A stretch of 64,000 bases of DNA from Paenibacillus sp. 481. Lineage in GTDB: Bacteria; Bacillota; Bacilli; Paenibacillales; Paenibacillaceae. Location: the NCBI RefSeq assembly GCF_021223605.1, contig NZ_CP075175.1:806001-870000 (forward strand), in the 5' to 3' direction. The notes below the pieces were generated by a model. That model had not been told where the DNA came from, ran no database searches, and saw only the letters and a list, made by a program, of their open reading frames with translations. Shown piece by piece: positions 46,147 to 55,741 of this stretch. A program made the position numbers and the translations under genes. How positions within the stretch are numbered: the first letter of the stretch is position 1; each line of letters opens with the position of its first letter.

Positions 46147-48585
46147 TTAGCCGACTACAATATTGACGAGGCGGCCTTTGACCGCGATGACTTTGCGAAC
46201 GGTCTTACCTGCGATAGCAGTTTGAACGTTCGGCAGGGACATCGCTTTTTCTTGCATTGCTGCTTCGTCCGCATCAACAGCCAGCTTGATACGACCGGCA
46301 AGTTTACCGTTCACTTGTACAGCAACTTCGACTTCAGCATCAATCGTCAACGCCTCGTCGTATGTTGGCCATGCTACATACGTAATCGATCCTGTATGGC
46401 CGAGACGCGTCCACAGCTCTTCCGCAATATGCGGAGCAAGCGGGGACAACAATTGAACAAAGCTTTCCATCGCTTTGCGTGGCAGCACGTCTACTTTATA
46501 CGCATCGTTGATGAAGATCATAAGTTGGCTGATTGCTGTATTAAAGCGCAGCCCTTCAAAATCATCTGTTACTTTCTTAACCGTTTTGTGCCATGTACGC
46601 ACAAATGCGTCGTCTGCTGGCGCATCGGAAATTTTCTCATTTAATTGACCGTTATCGGACACGAACAGACGCCAAATGCGGCTTAGGAAACGATACATGC
46701 CCTCGACGCCATTCGTATTCCAAGGCTTAGTCGCCTCAAGCGGCCCCATAAACATTTCGTACATGCGCAACGTATCTGCACCGTACTCGTTTACGATAAT
46801 GTCCGGATTGATGACGTTACCGCGGGATTTAGACATTTTCTCGCCGTTTGTGCCGAGAATCATACCTTGGTTAATGAGCTTTTGGAACGGCTCTTTCGTT
46901 GCGACAACACCCAAGTCGTACAGCACTTTGTGCCAGAAGCGTGCATACAACAAATGCAATACCGCGTGCTCAACGCCGCCGATGTACAAGTCAACCGGAA
47001 GCCATTTTTGCTGTAATTCCTTCGAGCAAATTTCGTCGTTATTTTTCGGATCGATATAACGCAAATAGTACCAGCAGCTTCCAGCCCATTGCGGCATCGT
47101 GTTCGTTTCACGACGTGCTTTCATACCCGTTTCAGGATCGATGACATTAATCCAATCCGTCACGTTTGCAAGTGGAGATTCTCCCGTTCCAGAAGGACGA
47201 ATCGCGTCGATATCAGGCAATACGAGCGGTAATTCGGACTCTGGCACTGTCTTCATCGTGCCATCTTCCAGATGGATGATCGGAATCGGCTCGCCCCAAT
47301 AGCGTTGACGGCTGAACAACCAGTCACGCAAACGGTACGTAATTTTGCCTTGACCTTTGCCTTCTGCTTCAAGCCACTCGATCATTTTAGCCATAGCCGC
47401 TTCGTTCGTCATGCCGTTCAGGAACTCCGAATTTACATGCTCTCCGTCACCTGCATAAGCTTCCTTCGTTACATCGCCACCTTGAACGACTTCCACAATA
47501 GGCAAGTCGAACTGCTTCGCAAACTCCCAGTCACGCTCATCGTGACCTGGAACCGCCATGATAGCGCCTGTTCCGTAGCCTGCCAACACATAGTCCGCGA
47601 TCCAGATCGGCAACTTAGCTCCGTTTGCTGGGTTAATCGCGTATGCACCCGTAAATACGCCTGATTTGTCTTTTGCCAAATCCGTGCGCTCAAGATCACT
47701 CTTGCGGGATGCTTGCTCCTGGTAAGCTTCGATAGCTGCTTTTTGCTCAGATGTTGCAATGCGTGCCACTAAATCGTGCTCAGGCGCAATAACGCAATAC
47801 GTTGAACCGAACAACGTATCTGGACGTGTTGTAAAGACAACGAGTTCTTCGCTATGTCCATCAATGGCGAAGCGTACTTCAGCGCCTTTCGACTTACCAA
47901 TCCAGTTGCGCTGCATATCTTTAAGACTTTCAGGCCAGTCCAACTCATCGAGATCTTCGATTAAGCGGTCCGCGTAAGCTGTAATTTTCAACATCCATTG
48001 GCGCATCGGCTTACGAATGACAGGATGACCGCCACGTTCCGATTTACCATCGATTACTTCTTCGTTCGCAAGTACAGTACCAAGTGCCGGACACCAGTTC
48101 ACTGGTGCCTCTGACACGTAAGCAAGACCGCGCTTGTACAGTTGGACAAATATCCATTGCGTCCACTTGTAATATTCAGGATCAGTCGTGCTAAGCTCGC
48201 GATCCCAATCATAAGAGAAACCGAGTGATTTAATTTGACGGCGGAAGTTGTTAATGTTCTTTACCGTAATATCACGTGGATGTTCACCTGTATCTAATGC
48301 GTGCTGCTCTGCTGGAAGACCAAATGCATCCCAGCCCATCGGATGGAGAACATTGTAACCACGCATACGTTTGTAACGTGATACGATATCCGTTGCTGTA
48401 TATCCCTCTGGGTGACCAACGTGCAATCCAGACCCTGATGGATATGGGAACATATCGAGCGCGTAGAACTTCGGCTTGTCTTCTTCCGTTGTAGCGAAGG
48501 TCTTATTTCCATCCCAATACTGCTGCCATTTTGGTTCAATTGTTTGCGGTTGATAACCGTGCGTCTGCTTCATTTCTTGACTCAT
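46147..48585 (-). CDS. leuS: Leucyl-tRNA synthetase
   Basis: A class I aminoacyl-tRNA synthetase. [21 protein letters not shown] contains the HxGH motif (HVGH), the editing CP1 domain with [20 protein letters not shown] is present, [15 protein letters not shown] and the KMSKSRGN signature follow, and the anticodon-binding and C-terminal domains complete 812 residues. It starts with GGAGG-type site before ATG 48585. The upstream T-box leader with a Leu specifier regulates it. It sits inside the yqe/com block between yqeM and comER. Confidence 0.98.
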   Translation of the reverse strand: MSQEMKQTHGYQPQTIEPKWQQYWDGNKTFATTEEDKPKFYALDMFPYPSGSGLHVGHPEGYTATDIVSRYKRMRGYNVLHPMGWDAFGLPAEQHALDTGEHPRDITVKNINNFRRQIKSLGFSYDWDRELSTTDPEYYKWTQWIFVQLYKRGLAYVSEAPVNWCPALGTVLANEEVIDGKSERGGHPVIRKPMRQWMLKITAYADRLIEDLDELDWPESLKDMQRNWIGKSKGAEVRFAIDGHSEELVVFTTRPDTLFGSTYCVIAPEHDLVARIATSEQKAAIEAYQEQASRKSDLERTDLAKDKSGVFTGAYAINPANGAKLPIWIADYVLAGYGTGAIMAVPGHDERDWEFAKQFDLPIVEVVQGGDVTKEAYAGDGEHVNSEFLNGMTNEAAMAKMIEWLEAEGKGQGKITYRLRDWLFSRQRYWGEPIPIIHLEDGTMKTVPESELPLVLPDIDAIRPSGTGESPLANVTDWINVIDPETGMKARRETNTMPQWAGSCWYYLRYIDPKNNDEICSKELQQKWLPVDLYIGGVEHAVLHLLYARFWHKVLYDLGVVATKEPFQKLINQGMILGTNGEKMSKSRGNVINPDIIVNEYGADTLRMYEMFMGPLEATKPWNTNGVEGMYRFLSRIWRLFVSDNGQLNEKISDAPADDAFVRTWHKTVKKVTDDFEGLRFNTAISQLMIFINDAYKVDVLPRKAMESFVQLLSPLAPHIAEELWTRLGHTGSITYVAWPTYDEALTIDAEVEVAVQVNGKLAGRIKLAVDADEAAMQEKAMSLPNVQTAIAGKTVRKVIAVKGRLVNIVVG

Positions 48586-48676
48586 AGACGGGCCTCCTAA
48601 ATTTGCGCGTAATCATGTAGTAAGATTATTAGCCTAAAAAAAGCATAACTTGTCAGGTATATACCTACTAATGCAT

Positions 48677-48960
48677 AAAAAAGCCCCTCATCGCTAGCGC
48701 ATAGGCTAGGGACGAGAGGCATCGTTTCCCGTGGTACCACCCTAGTTAACAGCGGTATGCTTTACCTCTGTTCACTCGACACCCTTAACGCGGGTCATAC
48801 GTCACCATGTAAACGCCATCGTTCAAGCTAGAACGATCACGCATCCATCGCGCAACTCCAAGGCGAGTTCACTTCCATCCCTTACCGACTCGCACCACCC
48901 GTCGGCTCTCTGGTTAAATTCAGGAAAGCTACTGCTCCTCTTCACGGTCTTTGCAAATTA
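48677..48960 (-). promoter_or_regulatory. T-box leader (leucine specifier) of leuS
   Basis: The minus strand contains the T-box core AGGGTGGTACCACG (complement of 48730-48743), followed by the terminator hairpin 48683-48720 and TTTTTT (complement of 48677-48682). In stem I the sequence GTGAACTCGCC places CTC (Leu, complement of 48865-48867) in the specifier position. Uncharged leucyl-tRNA would bind and prevent termination, raising leuS. Confidence 0.93.
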
Positions 48961-48970
48961 AAGTAGTTAT

Positions 48971-48999
48971 ATCATATGAAATTACGTAACCATTGTCAA
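48971..48999 (-). promoter_or_regulatory. Sigma-A promoter of leuS
   Basis: TTGACA (complement of 48994-48999), 17-base spacer, TATGAT (complement of 48971-48976), directly upstream of the T-box leader. Confidence 0.88.
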
Positions 49000-49063
49000 T
49001 ATGCGTAACCGCGCCAATACGACACTAGTCACCTGGGCTGTACACAAGATTAAGCGTGCAGCG

Positions 49064-49828
49064 CTAAGCCTTCACCGCAACGATGAACAATCGATGTGAT
49101 TGTTCATCAGGGCTTGCCCACTTAAAGTCGGCAAACACGTTCACTTCCGTAAACCCTGCTTCTGCCAAGCTAGTGCGCAGCCATTCAAGGTCATAAGCAC
49201 GCTGGGTATGACTTTCGTCAATACGCTCGTACATACCGCTGGCCTCATCTTGGACGAACAACGTCAGCTCATGTTGAATTTGGCTTAGCTCCTCATCATA
49301 GTCGCAAAACCAAATATAAGAAACGTCACCCTCATCATAAGCAAATGGCTGCGTCTCCGCATACTGCTCAAATTGCCGCACATGATGGACGTCAAAGACG
49401 AATGTTCCTCCTGCACGCAATTGATTGTACGTCGCTTGAAACACTTTTTTCACATCGTCCGGTTCCGTCACATAGTTCAGGCAATCACAAAAGGACACGA
49501 CTGCATCGACTGGCTCTGGCACAGCCCACTCGCGCATATCTTGGCATACCCATTGCACCGTACCTCTGCTTGGGGCTGCCGAATCATATTTGTCGCGTGC
49601 AATAGCAAGCATCGTTTCTGATAGATCGATGCCTGTCAGCTGATAGCCACTTGCCGCAAGCGGCAGTGTTACATTACCCGTGCCACAGCCGAGATCAACG
49701 ACGGTCGTTGGCTTGCCGCTACCGTAACGGTGCCAAGCCTCTGTCGCGAAAGATACCCACTGCTCATAAGGCATGTCTGCCATTAGACGGTCGTATACTG
49801 TCGCAAAGCGACCGTATGATTCCATCAT
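49064..49828 (-). CDS. yqeM: Class I SAM-dependent methyltransferase YqeM
   Basis: A methyltransferase of about 254 residues. VVDLGCGTGNVTLPLAASGYQLTGIDLSETML is the SAM-binding motif I and II region; DAVVSFCDCLNYV and GGTFVFDVHH follow. The N-terminus SYGRFATVYDRLMADMPYEQW is typical of this family. Its place near rsfS and comER matches B. subtilis yqeM; substrate unknown. Start is ATG 49828 with GGGAGA upstream, rather than GTG 49837. Confidence 0.88.
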   Translation of the reverse strand: MMESYGRFATVYDRLMADMPYEQWVSFATEAWHRYGSGKPTTVVDLGCGTGNVTLPLAASGYQLTGIDLSETMLAIARDKYDSAAPSRGTVQWVCQDMREWAVPEPVDAVVSFCDCLNYVTEPDDVKKVFQATYNQLRAGGTFVFDVHHVRQFEQYAETQPFAYDEGDVSYIWFCDYDEELSQIQHELTLFVQDEASGMYERIDESHTQRAYDLEWLRTSLAEAGFTEVNVFADFKWASPDEQSHRLFIVAVKA

Positions 49829-49877
49829 GCTCTGCACTCTCCCTGTCTATCCACTTTGCCTGTCATACCGTCCGTAA

Positions 49878-51023
49878 TTACTTAAACGAAGGGCGAGAAG
49901 GGCGAGAAGGCCGTGGCGAAGATGACGGATTAGGCTTTCTTGCTGTTAGGTCATCACGTTGCGTATTCCGGTTCGTTTCGTGCGCAACATTCGAACTGCT
50001 AGCAACATCCCCGGCATTTCTTGCATTCCCCGCACCAGATGGCTGTGTACCACCTGCACCATCTGCACCCAATTCTTTCGGCTTGCGCGGCTCTGATTGC
50101 ATGATTTTCAGCACATCAGCCAACTGCTCTGAATCCATGGCAGCTCCGGCAGGAGTAAGCTCCGTCCAGCTGCCCTTTTGCACGATGACTCCCGCTTTTA
50201 GTAAACGGCCAAGCGAACGCTTAAAGGCAGACTTGCTCATCTCAAAGCGCTGCTTCACGACGTCAGCAGGACTCTCATCCGAATAAGGCATCGCCCCATT
50301 CGGGCGCTCCTTAAGTGCGCGGAACAGACGATCCGCATCTTTGTCCATGCCGACTTCTTTTTGTTCCGCCAACGTGACGTTTACACGGCCGTCTTCACGG
50401 ACGTGCGAGATACGTACACGCACACGCTCTCCAACACGAAGCGGACGCGGGCGCAACGATTCGTGCAGGAAGCCAATCGCACCGAAGCCGAGCGGGCCTC
50501 CGTCCACGATAAAGAACGTACCCATTCGGAGTGCGCGATATACCGTCGCTTCATGCCACGTATTGCGCCAAGCATAAGGCGCATGAAACACAAGCTGATC
50601 CATATCAAGCTCGCCGGCAATCTTGGCAACAAGACGACCGACTTTGTCGAGCGCCATTTTCACATAGACACTCTCGCCGACTTTAGGATGAAGATCTTTC
50701 AGCTCGGGCAATTCACTAATCGGCAGCAGCAGTTGACGACCGATGCCCATTTCGAGAAAGTAACCGAAGCGGGGGTGGAAGTCAGCAATTTTCAGCAGGG
50801 CCACTTCTCCTAGCGTCAATAGCGGACGCTTCATCGTAGCGGCGAGACGGTCTTCGGTATCGAAGAACAAAAATACGTCGACCTTGTCGCCCGGCTCTAC
50901 CTCACCCGTAACTTCTGTGTAGTGAAGCAGTACATCCTGCTCCCCATCCGTCAAAAAATAACCGTAAGGTGATTTTTCACGATCGATTATTAATTGTTGT
51001 ACTTTTCCTGCAGCAAACGTCAT
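49878..51023 (-). CDS. cvfB: S1-domain RNA-binding protein CvfB/YitL
   Basis: CvfB proteins bind RNA through S1-like OB folds and affect virulence-gene expression in staphylococci. Three S1-type segments are visible (near residues 5-60, 70-130 and 150-220, such as YGYFLTDGEQDVLLHYTEV, FGYFLEMGIGRQLLLP and GAIGFLHESLRPRP), then a winged-helix domain (FKRSLGRLLKAGVI). The last 70 residues are a low-complexity Asn/Ser/Arg/Pro tail ending RPSRPSFK. The ATG overlaps the stop of rsfS by four bases. This gene is not part of the B. subtilis yqe block, so its presence here is a lineage feature. Confidence 0.88.
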   Translation of the reverse strand: MTFAAGKVQQLIIDREKSPYGYFLTDGEQDVLLHYTEVTGEVEPGDKVDVFLFFDTEDRLAATMKRPLLTLGEVALLKIADFHPRFGYFLEMGIGRQLLLPISELPELKDLHPKVGESVYVKMALDKVGRLVAKIAGELDMDQLVFHAPYAWRNTWHEATVYRALRMGTFFIVDGGPLGFGAIGFLHESLRPRPLRVGERVRVRISHVREDGRVNVTLAEQKEVGMDKDADRLFRALKERPNGAMPYSDESPADVVKQRFEMSKSAFKRSLGRLLKAGVIVQKGSWTELTPAGAAMDSEQLADVLKIMQSEPRKPKELGADGAGGTQPSGAGNARNAGDVASSSNVAHETNRNTQRDDLTARKPNPSSSPRPSRPSRPSFK

Positions 51024-51367
51024 GCCAATTCAACAACTTTCGCATCCGACCAAAGTTTTTCAAGGTTATAATATTCACGCTCATCGCGGTGGAATACGTG
51101 AACAATGACATCTCCCAAGTCATTCAGTACCCAACGTGCAGAATTAAAGCCTTCTGTTCCGCGAACAGACATACCTGCTTCGTGAGCACGCTTGCGAATT
51201 TCAGTTGAAATCGCTTGGACTTGCGTGTCTGAATTACCGTGACAAATAACAAAGTAATCCGCGATTAGTGAAATACCTTGCAAATCGAGCACGACTACGT
51301 CCATTGCCTTTTTATCTTCTACCGCATCAACGGCCAATTCCATGAGTTGTTTTGAGTTCAACGCCAT
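51020..51367 (-). CDS. rsfS: Ribosome silencing factor RsfS
   Basis: RsfS binds L14 on the large subunit and blocks joining with the small one when nutrients are poor. The 115-residue product has VVVLDLQGISLIADYFVICHGNS, VRGTEGFNSARWVLNDLGDVIVHVF and EREYYNLEKLWSDA, all typical. GGGAGG seven bases before ATG 51367 fixes the start. It follows yqeK and is coupled to cvfB. Confidence 0.96.
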   Translation of the reverse strand: MALNSKQLMELAVDAVEDKKAMDVVVLDLQGISLIADYFVICHGNSDTQVQAISTEIRKRAHEAGMSVRGTEGFNSARWVLNDLGDVIVHVFHRDEREYYNLEKLWSDAKVVELA

Positions 51368-51441
51368 TAATAAACCTCCCAAAAATGTTCCACTATATGA
51401 TTTTTATGTTCATTATCTTGATCGAACTTGATCGAAATCTT

Positions 51442-52008
51442 TTACTTTTGCTTCACTAAGCTGTTCCGCGCCATTACAGTAAGAGGATAAATTGATTTCT
51501 GCTGCAAAATTAAGAACGTAATGGTCGAATCAAAGCCCGCCATCAGCGCTGCATCTAAATCGTGCTCCGCTCGTTCGCGGATATGCTCGACGCCCGGAAA
51601 ATCACGTCCCGGTTCGATATAATCAGCAAGGCAGACGATCTTATCCAGAAGCGTCATCTCTTCACGTCCAGAAGTGTGGTAGCGAATCGCATCCAGCACT
51701 TCCTCATCTGTAACCTCATACTCGGTCTCCGCCACATAGGCACCAACAGGTGCGTGCCAGAGCGGCTTATCGTGATCCAGCAGCTCAAGAGCGACGCTGT
51801 GTTCACGCATGATCCGTTCCATTTTTTCAATCGGCCAATATTTAGCTACATCATGCAAAATAGCAGCTAGTTCTGCCTTGGCAGGGTCAGCTCCGAAACG
51901 TTCAGCAAGCTGAACGGCTGTAATCATAACGCCTTCTGTATGGGTCCATCGCTTAGCTGGCATTTGCGCCTTGACCGATTCAATCAATTGTTCGCGATTT
52001 AGCTTCAT
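51442..52008 (-). CDS. yqeK: HD-domain hydrolase YqeK
   Basis: YqeK proteins are bis(5'-nucleosyl)-tetraphosphatases (Ap4A hydrolases) of the symmetrical type. The HD motif is visible: H in HTEGVMITA, LHDVAKYW, and HAPVGAYVAE with later EEVLDAIRYHTSG and LADYIEPGRDFPG. The start at ATG 52008 overlaps the end of nadD by 29 bp; the open frame to 52074 is not supported. The length of 188 matches B. subtilis (186). Confidence 0.94.
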   Translation of the reverse strand: MKLNREQLIESVKAQMPAKRWTHTEGVMITAVQLAERFGADPAKAELAAILHDVAKYWPIEKMERIMREHSVALELLDHDKPLWHAPVGAYVAETEYEVTDEEVLDAIRYHTSGREEMTLLDKIVCLADYIEPGRDFPGVEHIRERAEHDLDAALMAGFDSTITFLILQQKSIYPLTVMARNSLVKQK

Positions 52009-52588
52009 ACAATCCCCACCTTGCCATATATTGTACGACCGTATCAGGAACGATATAACGAATGGATTGATCATTCGCTAGCCGTTCACGAATCGCCGTT
52101 GAAGAAATGTCCATTTGCGGCATTCGCGCTATCGTTAGGCGCTCTTGCCACGTTATCGGCCATGTTGACGTGTCCCATTCTGTTCCTGGCCGGTGTAGGC
52201 CGACAAAGCGAATACGCTGCATAAGCTCATCTATCCGATGCCATTTGGGCAAGTAAGCGACCATGTCGCCACCGATAATCCACGAAAATTGTACATCTGG
52301 ATAGGCAGTCTGTAATTCGGTCACCGTATCATACGTGTATGATTTACCTGATCGAACCAGTTCCCAGTCGCTTGCATGAAAATGGGGGTTGGCATGTACA
52401 GCCAGCTTTACCATTTCCAAACGTTGCTCCGGAGAAGCCGTCGGCTGCTTCGGCTTATGCGGCGGCACACGTGTAGGCATAAACCATACTTCATCCAGCG
52501 ACGCATCTTCTCGCGCACATTCGGCTGCAAAAAGATGTCCGATATGAATCGGATCGAATGTCCCGCCCATGATACCGATTTGGCGCAT
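51980..52588 (-). CDS. nadD: Nicotinate-nucleotide adenylyltransferase
   Basis: NadD adenylylates nicotinate mononucleotide in NAD synthesis. The nucleotidyltransferase motif GIMGGTFDPIHIGHLFAAE (GTFDPxHxGH) and the C-terminal ISSTAIRERLAN are diagnostic; WIIGGDMVAYLPKWHRIDEL is the typical middle motif. Preferred start is ATG 52588 with AGGAGG eight bases upstream (the frame includes a TTG two codons earlier). It sits between yhbY and yqeK as in B. subtilis. Confidence 0.97.
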   Translation of the reverse strand: MRQIGIMGGTFDPIHIGHLFAAECAREDASLDEVWFMPTRVPPHKPKQPTASPEQRLEMVKLAVHANPHFHASDWELVRSGKSYTYDTVTELQTAYPDVQFSWIIGGDMVAYLPKWHRIDELMQRIRFVGLHRPGTEWDTSTWPITWQERLTIARMPQMDISSTAIRERLANDQSIRYIVPDTVVQYMARWGLYEAKSRTID

Positions 52589-52605
52589 TCGCAATGCCTC
52601 CTGAC

Positions 52606-52908
52606 TTACGCTTTCGCTTTTGGCAAAATAATTTCTTTATGCTCGCGCGACTCTTTGTACAAGACGATTGTCTTTCCGATCACTTGTACAAGCTCCGCAT
52701 CAGCACGGTTCGCTAGTTCAGTTGCCATCTCGTGACGGTCATCTGTGTTGTTGTTCAAAATCGAGATTTTCATAAGCTCGCGCGTTTCGATCGCCTCTTC
52801 AATATGTCGAACCAGCTGATCGTTTAGACCGCCCTTGCCGATTTGAAAAATAGGTTGAAGGTGGTGCGCAAGCGAGCGCAAATGGCGCTTTTGTTTTCCT
52901 GTTAACAT
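52606..52908 (-). CDS. yhbY: Ribosome assembly RNA-binding protein YhbY (YqeI)
   Basis: A 100-residue CRM-domain protein associated with pre-50S particles. MLTGKQKRHLRSLAHHLQPIFQIGKGGL and the GKGG-like loop, then ATELANRADAELVQVIGKTIVLYKES, are hallmarks. It lies between aroE and nadD as B. subtilis yqeI does. Confidence 0.95.
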   Translation of the reverse strand: MLTGKQKRHLRSLAHHLQPIFQIGKGGLNDQLVRHIEEAIETRELMKISILNNNTDDRHEMATELANRADAELVQVIGKTIVLYKESREHKEIILPKAKA

Positions 52909-52991
52909 AGTAAAACCTTCCTGTCCGTCTATATACGATAGGTTACGTCAGTGATGACGCACCTATTTGTAGACTCATGTTAATGTTTGTA

Positions 52992-53957
52992 TCATTGTAA
53001 TGTTTGTAATACCGTATCCCGCATCACCTGAATCGGTGCTTTGCGATTCGTCCACATTTCCAGTGCAATCGCACCTTGATGAATGAACATGCCTAGTCCG
53101 CTATGCGTGCGACAGCCAATACGCCTAGCTTCGCGCAGGATAGCTGTTTCTAACGGATTGTATATAATATCACTTACGATCATATGGGGCCTAAGCCAGC
53201 TTGCTGTAAAAGGCAAATCGTCCACGTTCGGGTGCATTCCGACCGAAGTCGTCTGGATGACTAGGTCGATCTGCTCTGGATCGATAGCAGGCTGATCGTG
53301 AAGTGCAATTGCATCAACATACACGGGTGTTCCCACAGAGGCTGATGTAGGTGGCAAGGGCGATGCACCCGAAAAGCTCGGAACGCTAGGCACGCCTGCA
53401 AGACCTGCCAAGTCGTCGACTAGCATGTTAGCCCGCTCTATCGTTCGGTTGGCAATGTACAACCGCGTGCAGCCTTCACGCAGCAACGCATAGGCAATCC
53501 CACGCGCCGCTCCGCCAGCCCCGATAATCAAGATGCGTGCCTGTGCCAAGTTCGGCATAACTTCTTCCTTCAAAGCACGCACATACCCTAAGCCATCTGT
53601 GTTATAGCCAATTAGCTTTCCGTCCCGATTCACGATCGTGTTGACCGCGCCAATAATGCGCGCACTCTCATCCAACTCATCCAAGTAGGACATGACGGCT
53701 TCTTTATGTGGAATCGTCACATTCATCCCTTGGATGCCTAACGCCCGCATCCCATCTATCGCTTGTTCCAATCGCGCAGGGAGCACGTGAAATGCAGCAT
53801 ATACCCCGTTCATCCCGAGATGACGCAGCGCTGCATTGTGCATAAGCGGCGACTTCGATTGGCCAATCGGGTCACCTATGACCGCATACAGTGCTGTCGC
53901 ACTGTTGATGGAGCCTGAATGTTCCTGTTCATTTCCATGTTCGTTAGAGCCAGCCAT
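52992..53957 (-). CDS. aroE: Shikimate dehydrogenase
   Basis: AroE reduces 3-dehydroshikimate with NADPH in aromatic biosynthesis. After a 20-residue acidic N-terminal extension (NEHGNEQEHSGS), AVIGDPIGQSKSPLMHNAAL begins the substrate domain; NVTIPHKEAVM holds the catalytic Lys, NTDGLGYV the Asp, and IIGAGGAARGIAYAL binds NADP. VYVDAIALHDQPAIDP marks an insertion of about 30 residues before the conserved DLVIQTTSVGMHP. The SD GGGAGG fits ATG 53957 better than 53963. It follows yqeH. Confidence 0.95.
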   Translation of the reverse strand: MAGSNEHGNEQEHSGSINSATALYAVIGDPIGQSKSPLMHNAALRHLGMNGVYAAFHVLPARLEQAIDGMRALGIQGMNVTIPHKEAVMSYLDELDESARIIGAVNTIVNRDGKLIGYNTDGLGYVRALKEEVMPNLAQARILIIGAGGAARGIAYALLREGCTRLYIANRTIERANMLVDDLAGLAGVPSVPSFSGASPLPPTSASVGTPVYVDAIALHDQPAIDPEQIDLVIQTTSVGMHPNVDDLPFTASWLRPHMIVSDIIYNPLETAILREARRIGCRTHSGLGMFIHQGAIALEMWTNRKAPIQVMRDTVLQTLQ

Positions 53958-53983
53958 AGTCATGACCCTCCCTTAGCGCAATG

Positions 53984-55102
53984 TTAAATCAATGAGCGGC
54001 GCGTCAATACTTTAACGCCTTTTGGTACATAAACGTCGATCAAGGCTCCATTTAAGCCGTTGCATTTAATCCAGCCTAAGCCGGAGATGAACACGTCCGT
54101 ATCGCCGCCACGTCCGATACGGAACTGGTGTCGCGACAACGGAGGCAGATCTTCCAGACGCTCACGCGTCGGAGGAGCTAGCATCTCGCCACGATGTTCC
54201 GCATACAGCTCATTTGCACGTTCTAGCTTCGTGCGATGAATCGGCAGACCGCTAGAGACGTAGCATGTGAACGATTGACGCTCACCCTCTACAAAGTCAA
54301 AGCGTGCCATCGCGCCAAAGAATAGCGTTTGCCCTTCATTCAGTTGATACACGAATGGTTTCAACGGCTTATCCGGCAGTAAAGAACCTAAATCTTCACG
54401 TGCGACTAGCTCTGTAAGGCGGCTCGAATATACGATTCCTGGCGTATCGATAATATGTTTGCCGTCATCAAGCGGGATATTAACGATGTCCAGCGTCGTA
54501 CCTGGGTAACGGGAAGTCGTCAACTCCCGCTCCATGTCGCTGTAATCGCGAATAAGGCGGTTAATTAACGTCGATTTACCGACATTCGTCGCTCCAACGA
54601 CATACACGTCACGCCCTTGGCGCCATTCGCCTACGTCTTCAAGCAAACGTTCAAAGCCAAGGTTGCGCTTCGCACTAACGAGCGCGACATCGACAATGCG
54701 AATACCGTGCTCCTTCGCTTGGCGCTGCACCCAGTTCTTGAGGCGATTCCAGTTCGTCGCTTTTGGCAGCAAGTCGATCTTATTTACGACGAGCAGCACG
54801 GGGTTCGTACCGACAAAACGCTGCAAGCTAGAAATAATACTACCGTCGAAATCAAACAGATCGACGATATGAATAACGAGCGCATCCTCTTGGCCGATTC
54901 GTCCAAGCATGCGCAAGAAGTCATCTTGATCGAAAGCGACAGACATCGCTTCGTTGTAATTTTTAATACGGAAACAGCGCTGACAAATAACTGGCGTCCG
55001 TTCCAGCGCTTTTTGCGGCACATAGCCTGGCAGCTCAATAGCTTCGGTCTGTAATTTCACTCCACAGCCGCTGCATTTCAATGCCGATTCGTTCTGATTC
55101 AA
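53984..55102 (-). CDS. yqeH: Ribosome biogenesis GTPase YqeH
   Basis: A circularly permuted GTPase needed for 30S assembly. The zinc finger CSGCGVKLQ...CQRCFRI opens the protein; then G4 NKIDLLPK and G5 SAKRNLG precede G1 GATNVGKSTLINRL and G3 DTPGI, the permuted order. The C-terminal domain ends with the IDVYVPKGVKVL motif. Its ATG overlaps the stop of yqeG by four bases. The length of 372 is normal. Confidence 0.97.
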   Translation of the reverse strand: MNQNESALKCSGCGVKLQTEAIELPGYVPQKALERTPVICQRCFRIKNYNEAMSVAFDQDDFLRMLGRIGQEDALVIHIVDLFDFDGSIISSLQRFVGTNPVLLVVNKIDLLPKATNWNRLKNWVQRQAKEHGIRIVDVALVSAKRNLGFERLLEDVGEWRQGRDVYVVGATNVGKSTLINRLIRDYSDMERELTTSRYPGTTLDIVNIPLDDGKHIIDTPGIVYSSRLTELVAREDLGSLLPDKPLKPFVYQLNEGQTLFFGAMARFDFVEGERQSFTCYVSSGLPIHRTKLERANELYAEHRGEMLAPPTRERLEDLPPLSRHQFRIGRGGDTDVFISGLGWIKCNGLNGALIDVYVPKGVKVLTRRSLI

Positions 55103-55623
55103 TGTTGTTCCTCCTCATGCCACAAACCCTTTTTGCGTAAACGTGATGTGACAATACGTTCAATTCGTCGATTCACTTTTGTCATCCAACCTTCATCTCG
55201 TATAGCGATCGGTTGAACGAGTATCGTGTACATGTCCATGCGATTGCCGCCGAGAACATCCGTGAGCATCTGATCTCCGACGACGACTACTTGCTTCGAT
55301 GGGAGCCCCATAAGCTTTACAGCTTGATGAAAGGCTCGTTGGGATGGCTTCCGCGCTGCGTGTACGAATTGAATATTAAGCGGAGTCGCAAAACGCGACA
55401 CACGGGTGAAATTGTTATTGGACACAATAATAACGTCAAACCCTTGCCGCTTCACTTCTTCCAACCATGCCGACAGCTGCGGTGTTGCCAGCGGATCTTT
55501 AGCGCCGACTAGCGTATTATCCAAATCGGTAATGATACCTTTGTATCCTTGTTCCTTCAGCAGCTGAAGGTCTATATCATAAACCGTGCGTACCCGCAAA
55601 CGGGGTATAAGCCCTTCAAACAA
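55099..55623 (-). CDS. yqeG: YqeG family HAD phosphatase
   Basis: A HAD superfamily phosphatase of subclass IIIA, 174 residues. GIITDLDNTLVGA contains the DxDNT catalytic motif, VIIVSNNN the Ser/Thr motif, and KPSQRAFHQAVKLMG with VVVGDQMLTDVLGGN the final motifs. GAGGTG six bases before a TTG at 55623 gives the usual length (B. subtilis about 172); the open frame to 55731 runs into a terminator. It heads the leftward yqeG-yqeH-aroE-yhbY-nadD-yqeK-rsfS operon. Confidence 0.92.
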   Translation of the reverse strand: MFEGLIPRLRVRTVYDIDLQLLKEQGYKGIITDLDNTLVGAKDPLATPQLSAWLEEVKRQGFDVIIVSNNNFTRVSRFATPLNIQFVHAARKPSQRAFHQAVKLMGLPSKQVVVVGDQMLTDVLGGNRMDMYTILVQPIAIRDEGWMTKVNRRIERIVTSRLRKKGLWHEEEQH

Positions 55624-55680
55624 AGTGGTCACCTCATTTTCATACGAAAAACTATACCATATTCTTTGTTTTTCGTGCAA

Positions 55681-55707
55681 AAAAAAGCCGTTCCTGAGCG
55701 GAACGGC
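55681..55707 (-). terminator. Terminator after the transglutaminase gene
   Basis: GCCGTTCC (55687-55694) pairs perfectly with GGAACGGC (55700-55707), and TTTTTTTT follows on the minus strand. Confidence 0.93.
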
Positions 55708-55741
55708 ATGAAAATGTACCTTTTTCTGCAAATTTTACGTG